Notes: a model not told the origin generated them from the sequence alone. A stretch of 64,000 nucleotides of DNA from Helianthus annuus (GCF_002127325.2 NC_035436.2:84441716-84505715), one strand, 5' to 3'. Positions 10,512 through 22,494 are shown, counted from the stretch's first letter. Numbers and translations: made by a program.

Positions 10512-11894
10512 TAAACCTAAAAACTTATTTTTGGGACACATTGAGGACAATGTGTAATTTAAGTGTGGGGGATGCTAAAACTTTGAATCTTGCAAGTCCT
10601 AATTAACAAGCCTTACACAAAACTCTATTGGAACCGCTAATCACCCCAAATTTTTTCAAAAATTTTCATTTTTTTACCTGTCTAAGTTTAAGTTGGGAAT
10701 TTCAAGTTCTAAAAAAAGGTTATATTTTTACAAATTTACAACCGATAGCGTCGTGATAAAAAGAACCAACATAAGAAAATTATGAAACGGCATGACAAGC
10801 TTAGTTAAAATTTGATTATATATACTTGATCACATAAAAACCCATTCCCACAAAACTGAGTTTTGAGCCTTTATTGAGCATACAAATACATATCTTTACA
10901 GTAAATGCTCATTTTTCGTTTCTTGTGTGAATAGCCGCTTGGTTCTTACGACTCTAGAACTTGCCACGACAATGCATTCCCGGTCCTTACCAACTTAAAC
11001 CCGAGTAAGTAAATGATGGAGGCATTAGGACTAACCCTTTTTCTTTCTACACCATTATTTTCAATTTTTTTTTACCACCTACCCAAAATCCCCCTAGTTA
11101 ACCCCTTTGAGGCTAAACCTTTTCATTTCTTAACCCAAAACAATCACCCTTTTTACCCACCTAAACCTTTTTATTTTAACCCTTTCTTTTAGTAACAAAG
11201 CTCGGTTTTTCTTATGACAAAAAAATGTATATTTTTTGATGATGAAACCAAATAAACAAACAAGTTCATCAAAAATTACTTTGTTTGAAAGAAATGGTTC
11301 ATCAAAATAAAATAAAATTGTGAAAAATAAAACGTCTTTCAAAAACCGACGCTTTTTACGCTTTTCGCCCTTTCACTAACCACTAACCCAACCACCCACC
11401 TTTAGCCCAAGCCTAACCCTTCACCCAAAAAGTCCTCTTGATATTTACAAAGGTATATAGTTAAAAAGGAGGAGGATTGATTGCTTGGCAAGCTTATGGT
11501 AGGAGTGTTGAGTGATTGCTTGGCACCTTTAGCCCAAGCCTAACCCTTCACCCAAAAGTTCCATGCCGCTCTCGAGTGATTCAATAAAAATACACCTTCA
11601 ACCGAGTGTTGAGTGATCCCCCGTGAGGTATGTGAACTTGTATATAAATAGAATTTTAAAAAGGCCTATTATGCCCTAATAAGTAATTTATCTTATGAAA
11701 TGTTTCTAATAAATCATGACAAATAGGATTGTAAATAAATAAAAATAAAACTTAAATAAAGAATCTTGGAAATCCCGACACTCTATGACAAGTCCAAAAA
11801 CCTTCTCTTCTACCCATTCCATTTGGGAGTGAAAAAAGCCACATTATAAAAAGTTTTGCTTGAGGACAAGCAAAGATTCAAGTGTGGGGGTATT
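10512..11894 (+). other. ATH1 3' noncoding region with two purine-tract modules
   Basis: No coding frame. A module GAGGACAA followed about 14 bases later by AAGTGTGGGGG occurs at about 10542-10570 and again at 11862-11890. The second directly precedes the LTR and is the likely plus-strand primer. Between them a CCCAAGCCTAACCC-containing block is locally duplicated (about 11405-11435 and 11530-11560). The ATH3 3' region (59840-60910) has the same order of landmarks. Confidence 0.75.
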
Positions 11895-12137
11895 TGATGT
11901 GCACAAAATGCAACATATAAATTACATCAATTGTGGCATAAAGTAACCCTTTTTTAGTACTAATGTTGGAAAAAATGTGCTTTTGTCTTTCTTTTGTATT
12001 TTCAGGATTAAATGAGCTCAAATAGACAAAAGAAGCAAAAAGACAGCTAAATCTAACATAAATACAAGAAAAGGAACAAACGTGGTATGCCCGACCTCCC
12101 GACAGCATCTTCCCAAGCAAAACAAGAAAACAAAAGC

Positions 12138-12440
12138 CTGAACACACCCCGTGCTCAGTGAGCACGGGGGCGTGCCCAAATGTCAGCAGAAAAGACAAAG
12201 TGGTAGAAGCTTCCATCGCCCACCACGGGGCCGTGCTCAGCGGACACGGGGCCGTGGTCAACTATAAGATTCGCGGAATCCAGGCAAATCTTGATAGTAC
12301 AGATATGCTTCTGCACACGGGGTCGTGCTCAACGGATACTGGGGCATGGTCAACTAATGCAGACAAACTGCATTTAATGAAGAAAGAGAGGAGGATCAAC
12401 ACGGGGCCGTGTCCAGTGGACACGGGGCCGTGCCCGAGCT
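12138..12440 (+). promoter_or_regulatory. Four pairs of CACGGGGCCGTG words upstream of TATA, ATH1 LTR
   Basis: Pairs lie at about 12138-12175, 12221-12262, 12311-12354 and 12398-12439. Each pair has two words of the type CACGGGGCCGTG separated by 8 to 12 bases. The best words are perfect or near-perfect palindromes. The last pair ends 13 bp before the TATA box. Confidence 0.75.
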
Positions 12441-12451
12441 TCTGTTCAGCC

Positions 12452-12459
12452 TATAAATA
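12452..12459 (+). promoter_or_regulatory. TATA box of ATH1 LTR
   Basis: TATAAATA in the context CCTATAAATAGGAG. It is the only clear plus-strand TATA box downstream of the word cluster, and a pyrimidine-rich stretch follows. Confidence 0.7.
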
Positions 12460-13659
12460 GGAGTGCTTGGAGCTCTTGCAACTCATCCCTTGGCACACCA
12501 CCTCTCTCACACTTCACCAACCACCCACCACCATCACAACACCATCATCCACCACCATCATCCATTGTCCATCATAGAGTGTGTGAGTCGTCTCGGGATC
12601 CAAGATTGATCGTAAGAGTTCTTGACAGTCAAAGGCCATGTTTGCCTAAGTCTCTTACATCACTTGGTGAAGACAAGTGTTTAGTGTAATACTTTTTATT
12701 TTTAATCTTTTGCACTTTTTAATTGGTTTTGTATTAATGACTTTAATTACTAGTTTCTTATGTTGAAGGTGATTCTTCCTTATCGTTTGTCCGTGGTGTC
12801 TTGGCATTATTTTACTGTCTATATAAAATAAAAGATTTTCACCATTCATATCTCCACGGTCTATATGGAGGTATGTTGGCTACCTTGTCGGGGGTTAAGG
12901 GAACGGTTTGGTAGGAGTCTTGCCATTGTTCAGTGTATAGATCCTGCAAAGGACCTGGGTCAAATTTAGTAGGACCTCCTTCAATACCCAACAGTATTGG
13001 ATGGCGGGGGTCCAAACTCTTTGATCCCCTCATAAGTTAAACTACTATTAAAACTTTATCCCGGCTACTTAGGACTGTATCCCTGCTGACTCAGACTACC
13101 TAGCCGAGGGTAACGTCGCCTTCAAAAGAGGGGCCTTCCACATTATGCATTAATAACTTAATTAATTATCTTTCAATAATTAGACCCTTTAGGATTGTAT
13201 CCTTGCTGACTCAAACTACTGGGTTGAGGGTAACGTCGCCTTCAAAAGAGGGGCCTACGAAATAATTAAGATATCTCTTAAACAAGTGCAAAAGTGTGAA
13301 AATAATCAAAGGTTACACAACACACGAGTCAGATCCAAGTGATTCATCTTGTCTATCTGTTTTATTTTTATTTTACTTTTTCAGCATTTTAGTTAGTTTT
13401 AATTTCCTAGTTTAAAAAAAAAACCTTTTTCTAACATTTTGATTTGAATAGACGTTGAGGATAAACCGGTACTAAAAGCTCTTGTGTCCTTGGACGACCT
13501 TGGTATCTTACCAACACTATACTACGTCCACTGGGTGCACTTGCCCATATGTGTGTTTAGTGTTAGTGAATCTCGTGTTTATAAATTTAAAACTTGGCTA
13601 AAAAGTGTAAAAAGGGCTTAAAATATACACCTAATATATATATACACTGACACGCATCA

Positions 13660-14085
13660 CACAACCACATCGTCGACCTCCCCATCACCCTGAGTATCTA
13701 CTGGGGGATCGCCCAAAAACAAATCAACATCATCGTCATAAAGATCATCGAAGGGCCAATACTCTGGGGGAATGACCACTAAAGGAACAGCATCCAGGAT
13801 GGGGGCAACAATATGCTCACCATCAGGGTGACCAATGATGAGACGGTCCTGGATAGGAGTAGGAAACGCAAAAGCGTCATCAATGGGAATGCCATCAGCA
13901 ATAGGTGCATCATCTCCAAAGTCCGGTAAAGCGAAGGGCTGAAAGTCGTCCTCGTCGTCGAACAACATCTCTGGATCACTCTCTGAATCTGACGTGAAGA
14001 CCTGTGGCTCTAGAGCTACCTCGTTGTCGGAAACCACTGCCATACGGTCATGGTCATCTGACAATCCACTCTCAGACGACGACAT
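13660..14085 (-). pseudogene. TEK2 gag, acidic N-terminal part, truncated
   Basis: Frame starts MSSSESGLSDDHD at 14085 and is open to the ATH1 junction at 13660 (about 142 residues). It is rich in Asp and Glu, with FTSDSESDPEM, DFQPFALPDFGDD and LIIGHPDGEH. The same features occur in TEK3 gag (51817 downwards), which shows this is a conserved N-terminal region and not a chance frame. The gag core itself is beyond the insertion. Function of the acidic region unknown. Confidence 0.7.
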
Positions 14086-14459
14086 AGGTACCTGTAACAT
14101 AATAATCATGGCATATGCACATATCACTCTCTGAATCTGACGTGAAGACCTCTGGCTCTAGAGGTACCTGTTAACCACTATCACTCGGTGTATGTAAACA
14201 AAGACAGGCATCACTTTAACATGTATTCACGTCATTCCTACGTGAGGATTTTCTAACTTAACAAGTCTACCCCATGCAAACTAAACCATCGACTATGTCT
14301 TTGTTCGTGTTTCTTGTCTTTCCTTTGTAAAATGTTTGTTCCATGGATCGTGGCGTTTTGTAAATGCAATGAAAAATATTTTGTAAAAATATTTTCGTAA
14401 GAGAGTCCTAATGATTGTAGCCTAGACTCGAGAAGGAATCCTAGTTCACTGCAATCGAA
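14086..14459 (-). other. TEK2 leader between primer site and gag
   Basis: No gene. A 48-base piece at 14122-14169 repeats gag sequence from 13975-14022 with about two changes. The rest is AT-rich. Confidence 0.6.
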
Positions 14460-14471
14460 GCTCTGATACCA
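14460..14471 (-). promoter_or_regulatory. TEK2 primer binding site (initiator tRNA-Met)
   Basis: TGGTATCAGAGC on the minus strand, three bases from the LTR end at 14475. Confidence 0.9.
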
Positions 14472-16658
14472 AACTGTCACACCCTGACTTTTGCGGAAGT
14501 GTATGATGTGTGACTTGCTTAATATCATTGCATTCAATTATAACAAACAACTATATGATTAAAACCATGATGTTCATCCATTGACTACGATTCAAAATCT
14601 TACAAACCACATTGTTTAATACCAAACAAAGACTTCGAGTTTAAAATACAAACCAACCAAATGTTTTAAGTTCCGTAAGGACTTTAACAAAAGACATAGA
14701 TAAAACAAGGCTTTGATTCATGTATCTTATCAAAGATAAGATACATAATTCAAACCCTTCAAAATGGGATGACATCACTTCTTGTAAACACCACTTGAAA
14801 ACTTTGAACGCCCGCTAGATCCATATCAATTTCCTGAAATACATGTAATTTGAAAACATCAACAAAAGTTGAGCGAGTTCATGTGTTTTGTATGTGTGCA
14901 CGAATAACCTTGTAAACATTTGTAAGTATGTACTTGTAAACCGGTAAGAAAGCGTCTATGAACATATCGATTAATGATTTGCAAGGTCATTAATTAGTGT
15001 GCAATGGTGCAGGAAGGCTCAAACCTAGTGGGTTTTGTACCGGGCTTCCGGCTGTAAGACATAGTCACCACCTTCGGCCACCTCCGGCCCAGGGGTGGGG
15101 CTCGCAACACCCAAATAGATCTATCACTCTTATTCCTCGGTCCTTATACGAGGATTAATGGTCTTAAGTGTGCGCCTACCCATTCACATGATCTAACACT
15201 TCATTCCTTAGCTAACCATACCATTTGTAAACGTTTGTAAACAATTGTAACATATATTTCACCCCCGAAGTTATAAAACTGAAAACAATTAAAAGAAAAG
15301 GGGGACATGAACTCACAGTCTTGCGTCCTGCTGTCTGGTGTAACTCAAAGGTCCTGTCCTGAAGTCGTGCAACTACCTACACACGTGCTATGGTTTATTA
15401 GACGACTAGGTCATGTAACGACTCTTTGTCTTATGTGTTATGACTTAATCATACTTTGAGTTACGTCTTGATGTACATTATATTATTCCAAAGTACACAA
15501 TTATTGGTTAAAATAATAATACTTTAACTTAAATTATATTTATCAATTATTGGAATATTTGTTAAAATAATATATTTTAACTTGGTATATTATGTATTTA
15601 TACATGTATATTCTCCCAAGTATGGGTGTACTTGTACTTGTGTATTTCTAGACCTGTGTATTTTGCCAAGCATTGGTGGCGTATTCGGGTGTGTATTTGT
15701 ACGTACGAGAATACATATTTTCTTGTATTTGTTAAGTATTTTATACTTAATCTTGTATTTAATTTTCCGGAATAATATTTTTATTCAAATAAAAATTCAC
15801 CAATTTATATTCTTAAAATATATGCATTTTAAGAAAACTTTTATAGAAAAATTATCTATAAATCTTCCTTGGCAAAAATAATTATATTTTCATATAAACC
15901 TCAAAAATAATATATTTTTAAGATTAACTTAGAAAATATTTATAATTCCATTTTTCACCCAAAATAACATATTTTTAGTTTGTTTAAGAAGACATATATT
16001 TTCTTCAAAAATAATATATCTTCTAATTGTTCAAGAAAATATATATATATTTTCTCTACTAAAAAATAATATATTTTCTACTTGATAAAATATGATATAT
16101 TTTGTAATAATTGTAAAAATCATATTTTCGGTTTCTTTGGTTGCCAAAATACCGTTTAACTCATTTGTCAAAATATAAATCTATTTCCAGAATATATGTA
16201 AGTGTAGTCCATACGTCCGTTTGTCCGATTGTCCAATATTCGGGTATAAATTATATATTTGTTTTCTGGAATTTTGGTAATATTTTGTATTACAATTTTT
16301 GTATTTTGGTAAGTTATATTATTTTCAAGTCCTAAAATAATATAACTAATACACATAATATACAAGTAGCACACAAATTGTGACTTCTAAATATACTTTT
16401 CCTAAATATATACTTAGTCACTTTTATTTATCAAAAATCAACCTCTAACATTTGTAATTTTTATAACAAAAATTATGGCAAGTTTTTATTTGAAAACCAT
16501 GATCAAAATTTACTTATAAACACTTGTTTAAAAATATTTTTCTAAGTGTTTAAATTCTATAAAAATTTTGCCATAGTTTCCCCTTAAAAATGGAGGTTTC
16601 CATGCTTTAAAAAGCATATCATTTTCTTTTAAAATCATCATCAGCAATTCATTCAAGA

Positions 16659-16663
16659 CTTAC
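16659..16663. repeat. Target-site duplication of SOLO-F, left copy
   Basis: CTTAC directly before TGTCACACCCC. It is repeated at 20226-20230. Confidence 0.9.
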
Positions 16664-17886
16664 TGTCACACCCCGACCACGTAGAACATACAAAACGTGG
16701 CGGAAACGTCGGGGAGTGTTGTAACAGAATCGATTGTTTCAAATCCATGGCAATTGAAATTCCGTTTTATTGATCAAATATGAAAGTATACTTTGTTTAA
16801 ACAAGAACTAAAGAGTACATAACATTAATCAACTAGTTCTTGTCTCGTTTTAGGTCACTAAGGCACAGGTCCGCCTAAGTATGTCTTGATAAGTCCTATG
16901 CATCATTTCCTGAAAACACATGTGAAAATAGGTACGTCAGCATAAAAATGCCTATGAGATACATTGGTTTTATGAAAACGGAATTCATGACTTATGTTTG
17001 AGAAAATGTTTAGTCATGAACCTTGTAATTTGCTTTGTCTTGTAAATCATTTGAAAAACGATAAAATCAGATGATATGTATAAATAAGAAGACACTGTAT
17101 GGTTAAACGGATAACCATGTAAAATGTGTTTGTATAAGATAAGTCGTTTGTAAAACAATGTCTCGTGAAAAGTGTGTTATTTGTATAAAATGTCATCTGT
17201 CTAAATTGAAATGATTTAGATAATGCTAAGATATGTAATATTATACAAACATTTATATATAGGAAGTACCAGCGGTATATCCACCATGTTTGCATCATAT
17301 TACATACTCCACGTTACTCAAACCATTTACCCAAACCATCCACCATGTAAGATTGTTCTTGTATAACTCAATTATTTATTGTGTAAACCATGTCAAATGT
17401 CTATGTTCAATGTAAATCCCCAAATGTGTATGTCAATGTCAACGTGTTTATGTTCAATGTGTATCCCAAAATGTATCATGTATGGTAAGCGAAATGTATC
17501 AACTTAAACCATATGTAAAATGCACAAAACAAGTCGCTGAAGTAAAACGTGGTTTAAATCAACGTTATGTTCTGTGGAAAAATGCATGCTCTATTGATAT
17601 TATCATTTATGCGGTATTGTGAAATATGCATACATCCAAGCCTTGAGACTGTGGCGATAAACCCTTAAACAAATTAAAGGTTTATCTAAGTTATGTATAT
17701 CGAATTCGGTCATTCCTTACAATCCTATCAAAACCAGGACTTCAGGAACGGTAGTTGTCAATTCCTATGGTACCACTACCTACTAACGAACGGCATAGCT
17801 AATGTTAATGAATGTATTGTCCCATGTTAAACAAACCAAATGTCATAACAAAATGAAGGCATGTGATGTAAACAATTGTACTAAAT

Positions 17887-18094
17887 ATGCTAAGTAAACA
17901 TACGAAGCAGAAATGTTCATGTAAATCAATGTGTCCATATGCTGAGTAAACATATGCAACAGAAATGTTCATGTAAATCAATGTGTCCATATGCTGAGTA
18001 AACATATGCAACAGAAATGTTCATGTAAATCAATGTGTCCATATACTGAGTAAACATATGCAACAGAAATGTAATGTAAATCAATGTACTAAGT
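17887..18094. repeat. 52 bp minisatellite in SOLO-F, four units
   Basis: Units start at 17887, 17939, 17991 and 18043, each beginning ATGCTGAGTAAACATATG or close to it. Units two and three are nearly identical. Short minus-strand frames over it are repeat artefacts. Confidence 0.9.
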
Positions 18095-19151
18095 ACGCAC
18101 ACAATGGGCATACATAGCATGAAATGTAATGAAATCGTGTACTATAATGTACTAACAACATAGCAGGCATATGATGTGAAAACATGGAAAGCATGAATGT
18201 AACAGATAGGCACATGTGTTTCACCCCAAAACAGTTTAGAAAACAGTAAAAGAGGGGTTCAATGTACTCACCTGAGATTGCTTTGAAGTTCTTGTATAAT
18301 AACCAGATAATGCTAAAGATCACGGGATATCAAACGGCACCTAATAGGTAGCTATGTTAATATACCGGACCAAATCGGAAGGATCGGATAGTATGCGGGT
18401 TCGTAAACCAAACGAGTATGGAGACTCGTGTAATATGGTTTAACAAAGCCTACATACTAAAATGAAACCTAACCTAAGTGATTGCGACCCATCACGACCC
18501 GTTTAGGTAGCTTATGCTACCTTACGCGTCGTTCGCGTAGAACGCGTCTGGAACGCCTAACATCGTGACCACAAGGTATAACCTCGGAAGGTTATAGCTA
18601 TGGTCACCTAATGTGTTTGGTCGGATCCTAATGATCGACCAAATGGGTCGGGTTCGAAAGTATAAGCGATGGTTTAGATCGCTTACCTTACGACCCTATA
18701 TAAGCACTAAACTAAAAATGACGAGCTAAGCATGTTAGAACATGCTTAACTTAGATTAGAAAACAGGTTTGGCATCAAAACAAACGACTTTGATGCTCAC
18801 GAGTAGTTTGGTTACAAAATATGCAAGAATGCACATTTTGGCCGAAACTACGACTCGTCACTGAGCCTAGATAACGTGGTAATCAGTAGGTATAGTCACT
18901 ACGGACTATAACCATCGTGATCACACTCACGTTATGAAGTTCCATGAACTTCGGGTTGACCATAGGCTGGTCAATGCAGAAAGTCAACAAAACGTTGACT
19001 TTCGGACTCGAAAAGCGAATAAAAGAACGAAAGAATACTTACGGAGGGTCCCCGAATGCTAATCTAGATCAAAGAGCTCAGGTATGAAGCAATGGCATCA
19101 ACTTAGAGCATTTTGATCAGATTTTGTGAGTTTTTAGCAAAAGGGGGGGGG

Positions 19152-19159
19152 TATTTATA
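19152..19159 (-). promoter_or_regulatory. TATA box of SOLO-F
   Basis: TATAAATA on the minus strand in the context CCTATAAATACCCCC, about 190 bp downstream of the palindrome pair. Confidence 0.65.
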
Positions 19160-19344
19160 GGAAAAGTAGAGCCGTTAGGATCGTTTCTTGATTTTCGTGC
19201 CACGATCCTAAGCGTCCACTTGTCAAAATGTTGTGGTTACTGAAAATGGCCCTTGGCTCTTGATTGGGTGAAAGGGCATTGCCCCTTGAACGAACGAAAG
19301 GCCAACTGCAAGTGGATTCAATGAATCTGCTGTACTGGGGGACT

Positions 19345-19384
19345 CCATACGGACCGTATGGGTTTTGGCTTACGGTCCGTAAGC
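19345..19384 (-). promoter_or_regulatory. Pair of 17 bp palindromes in SOLO-F
   Basis: CCATACGGACCGTATGG (19345-19361) and GCTTACGGTCCGTAAGC (19368-19384) each have perfect 8 bp arms around one central base, and they share TACGG/CCGTA. Confidence 0.85.
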
Positions 19385-20225
19385 CCTTAGTTTGGCAGAT
19401 TTACAGTTTTGGTCCCTGCAGCTCCAAAACTTGGTATTTGATGCATTTTTGACACGTTTAAGCCACGTTAACCCCATTTCAAAGCTCTAAAATGATGTTA
19501 AAGTATAGTGAACTTAAAATGTGCTCAATAATATCCCGGATGTCGGTTCGTTTGGCCGTACGGTCGCGATGTTCGGTTAATTACGACGGAATGCGCATAA
19601 GCGCGAAAGACGATCCAAATTGCGCGACGAATGGATTTTTCTCATGCCATACACTAAGGCATAATATAAGAATGGTTACATAAATTTTTGGATGTCCGAA
19701 TGTATTCAGAACGTAAGTTATGCGCAAAAGTGCAAACTTGTGCACTTTTTGACACTTTTAGCCCCTGAATGATCCAAAAGTTTGTTTTAGCATACCAAAC
19801 CCCTCAAAGCCTATTTCTAAGCTATGTAAAGGATATTTATGGTATGTTTAACTTATGGACATGTTCCGGAATGTTTGTTACAGTTCAAATTGGCATACTT
19901 TCACAGTTTGTCAAGTTTAGTCCCTGTAAGCGAATTAACTTGTTTTTGCCATACCAAAGCCTTCAAAACTTATTTCTAAGTTATGTAAGGGTTATTTAAG
20001 GTATGTTGAGTATATGTTGATGTTCCGGAGTATTTGTCGCATTAAACTGAGTACGTTTTATGCACCAGTTTGCGTATAATTCTCCAGAAAGCGATTTAGA
20101 GCTTGAAATCGAACAAGAGTTGATATGTGCAAACGATACACATATTTATATATGTCCAAAGTATGAAATACAATATTTCATTGGTTTGGCGTTTGTTTGA
20201 TGGTTGAAGTGACACAGGTGTCACA

Positions 20226-20230
20226 CTTAC
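20226..20230. repeat. Target-site duplication of SOLO-F, right copy
   Basis: CTTAC, matching 16659-16663. TEK2 LTR sequence continues from 20231. Confidence 0.9.
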
Positions 20231-22323
20231 CATGAGCCAAAATCATGTAATTTACACTACATCATGAACTTGAAATTTTGTAAAAGTTTGTAGTAACTTA
20301 ATATGTTGTTAAGTAAGCTTAGTTACTCTAAAAAATATGATTATTGTTTATAAATCACACTAGTCTAAGATCTCGCGAGTTTCGCGGGTGGCTTAACACA
20401 AACATTTAAATTCACTTCGCACAATTCTCACCAAAAACTAACTTTTTATCATTTTATTAGCCAAAAACTTTCGTGAATATATATACACACACGCACACAA
20501 ATTATATACTAATGGTATTGTTATTCTTCTTTGTCGAATACAAAACGATAGTATACTTTTTGTTGTATTATATGTTTTTAATTAATTATAAAATTGAATA
20601 GATAGCTAATGAATGATCTGATGTTTAGTAACACCTGCATATTCCCACAAGTTCTATAAATTAAAAATGAAATAGTCAAAAGTATAAATCTAGCCAACTT
20701 GAAATGTTTCAGTATGGATCAGGCTTATTTTCTAAACTTTGTCATTATATTAGTTAATGAATGCTTTTATACAACATATAAAATTGTATACACATTCTTC
20801 ATTTTCTTCTAAAAATAAATTTCAGATTATATACCTTGATGACTTTCATCCATAAAAACCAATGTCTAACATTTTTTGGCAGAACTGGTCATTTGTATAA
20901 ATCCATAATGCCTGCTCATACAAAAACCAATCCAATTACTTGCAAATTACAACATATAAGATATGTCTCAAACAAAAAGTATTAGTGTGGCTAAGATTTG
21001 TACCTGATTCGAATTTTCGAATTCAAACTTGTCACTGGAATTCCGGTTTCTTCGAGTTCAAAATAAAATACACAGAAACATCATCAAATTTTTTTTGTAG
21101 TAAAAGACGATGAATTACCTGCTCATATCGGCTTCCAAAAATCTTGAGGTTCATTAGTGACTTTCGGACCAGTGTATTCCTAATATCAGTTCAAAAAAAA
21201 TTACTCCACGCCTCCAAGAAAACAATAATTTAATTCCAATTCAAAATTAAACAAATCATAAACTCAGACCTTCAAAGTTGATAAAAATTCTTCAACTTTC
21301 CAAACCATAAACAACCAGTTTAACTCATTTAGAGTTTGCATACATGAAAACCTAAATATTATGATAATGGGTCAAAATGGGTACTTTTGATACGGGTAAA
21401 AATGACAGATCAACAAACATTTTTTATTGCTTTCTTTTATAAACGATTAAAGTTTTCAACTGAATCACATAACTACAATAGTCTTAAGCATTCTTTTAAA
21501 GAAAATAAATGTAGAAAGTTTTTTGCATATACTTTTATTTTTTTTTGACCAACCAACAGACAAAACATTATTACCTATGTACCTTTGGACAGCTAATCAT
21601 TGGGGTTACCAGGGTGCTCCATTTAAATGAATCTTTTGGTGTGTAGTTATCCCAGTATTTGATACAATAATATAGCATCTGGTAGCTTCCACTATATTCA
21701 TAACCAGAGGGTCGCGCCGCAGGTCATCTTCTCCGCAAAACCTTATAATTCATCGTTCGTCAATATTGCAGTCTATCTTCTTTGCAATCAAAGCTCATTT
21801 TTTTTCTCTAAATGTAAGAAACAATAATCTGAGTAAAAATATCCCCATTCTGTTTTTTTATCCCAGTTACTCTCGTTCATGTTTCTTGTTCAACTCAGGT
21901 AGACCCGTTCAACCTTTTTACCTATTTTCAATATGCCTAGTTAGACCCATTCATCCCTTTTAGCTTTACCCAAATTCACCCATAACACTTTATTAAAAGT
22001 CCAAATTGACCCTCGTATAACAACCGTTGGGTCAGAATTGCCATTCATATTACCAGTGACCACTTAAAACTTTTTGTGTCTACAATCTTAAAACAATAAA
22101 CAAAGAAAATTACCAGTGATCTATTGTTGTAACAACTCAGATGTAAGCTGCTTCAAGAAAACAACCTTTTTCCCCTTGAACCTTCTAGCCAATATAATTA
22201 TTTTCCATAAAAAAACAAATCCATAACAGAACTGCCAAAAGGTTTGATAATTAACTACTTTTCATAAAAACACCAAAACAAAACAACCAAAACCGAGTAC
22301 CTTGACGTCAAATCCGCTTCTTA

Positions 22324-22494
22324 ACGATTGGCCTTGGTAACCCTCTCAATCTCATCCTTCTTCTTAATAGCATAGCTTCACAAAAAGAAAAAATCAATCA
22401 ATCACCAAATCAGTAAAAATAAAAAATAAATATAACCGCAAAATTTATTTTATAAAAAGGTACCTGTTTGCATAAATCACCAGCTTACAAGAGA
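22324..22494 (-). pseudogene. Two exon-like blocks in HEL1
   Basis: Minus strand: an exon-like block ending at GCAAACAG with a GT donor after it (about 22463), and a second block starting after an AG (about 22378) and ending at a TAA near 22322. Joined at those sites the frame stays open and the second block reads YAIKKKDEIERVTKANR then stop. It may belong to the same kinesin-like source as the neighbouring fragment, but I cannot identify it safely. Confidence 0.35.

Larger units (their letters stand above)
1..13659 (+). mobile_element. ATH1: Athila/Tat-like Ty3 element, non-autonomous, 5' end outside window
   Basis: Seen: leader, gag-protease reading frame (109-2346), 3' noncoding DNA with two GTGTGGGGG purine tracts, and a 3' LTR that starts TGATGTGC and ends GCATCA at 13659. 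TEK1 (2808-10506) interrupts it with a TTCAA duplication. Removing TEK1 leaves only about 510 bp between the protease stop and the first purine tract, so no reverse transcriptase, RNase H or integrase fits. The gag and protease type and the purine tract are those of the Athila/Tat branch. The 5' LTR and primer site lie before the window. The element is inserted in TEK2 gag: TEK2 gag sequence resumes at 13660. Confidence 0.8.
11895..13659 (+). repeat. ATH1 3' LTR
   Basis: 1765 bp, start TGATGTGC and end GCATCA (TGATG/CATCA inverted ends), directly after the purine tract. It holds a word cluster (12138-12440) and a TATA box (12452-12459). A duplicated block near 13080-13140 and 13195-13255 contains GAGGGTAACGTCGCC. 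The partner LTR is outside the window, so its age cannot be read. Confidence 0.82.
16664..20225 (-). mobile_element. SOLO-F: solo LTR of a Tekay-like element
   Basis: 3562 bp bounded by TGTCACACCCC and GGTGTCACA, with a CTTAC duplication on both sides and no interior region, primer site or second LTR. On the minus strand it starts TGTGACACCTG and ends GGGGTGTGACA, like the other Tekay LTRs. It has a minus-strand TATA box (19152-19159), a pair of palindromes (19345-19384) and a 52 bp minisatellite (17887-18094). Solo LTRs arise by recombination between the two LTRs of one element. Confidence 0.88.

Noticed and set aside
14460..14471. tRNA gene
   Set aside because: Only the 12 bases complementary to the tRNA 3' end are present here and in the other primer sites; there is no cloverleaf.
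17805..18323. Overlapping minus-strand ORFs in SOLO-F
   Set aside because: Produced by the 52 bp repeat, whose unit happens to be open; the protein only repeats the unit.
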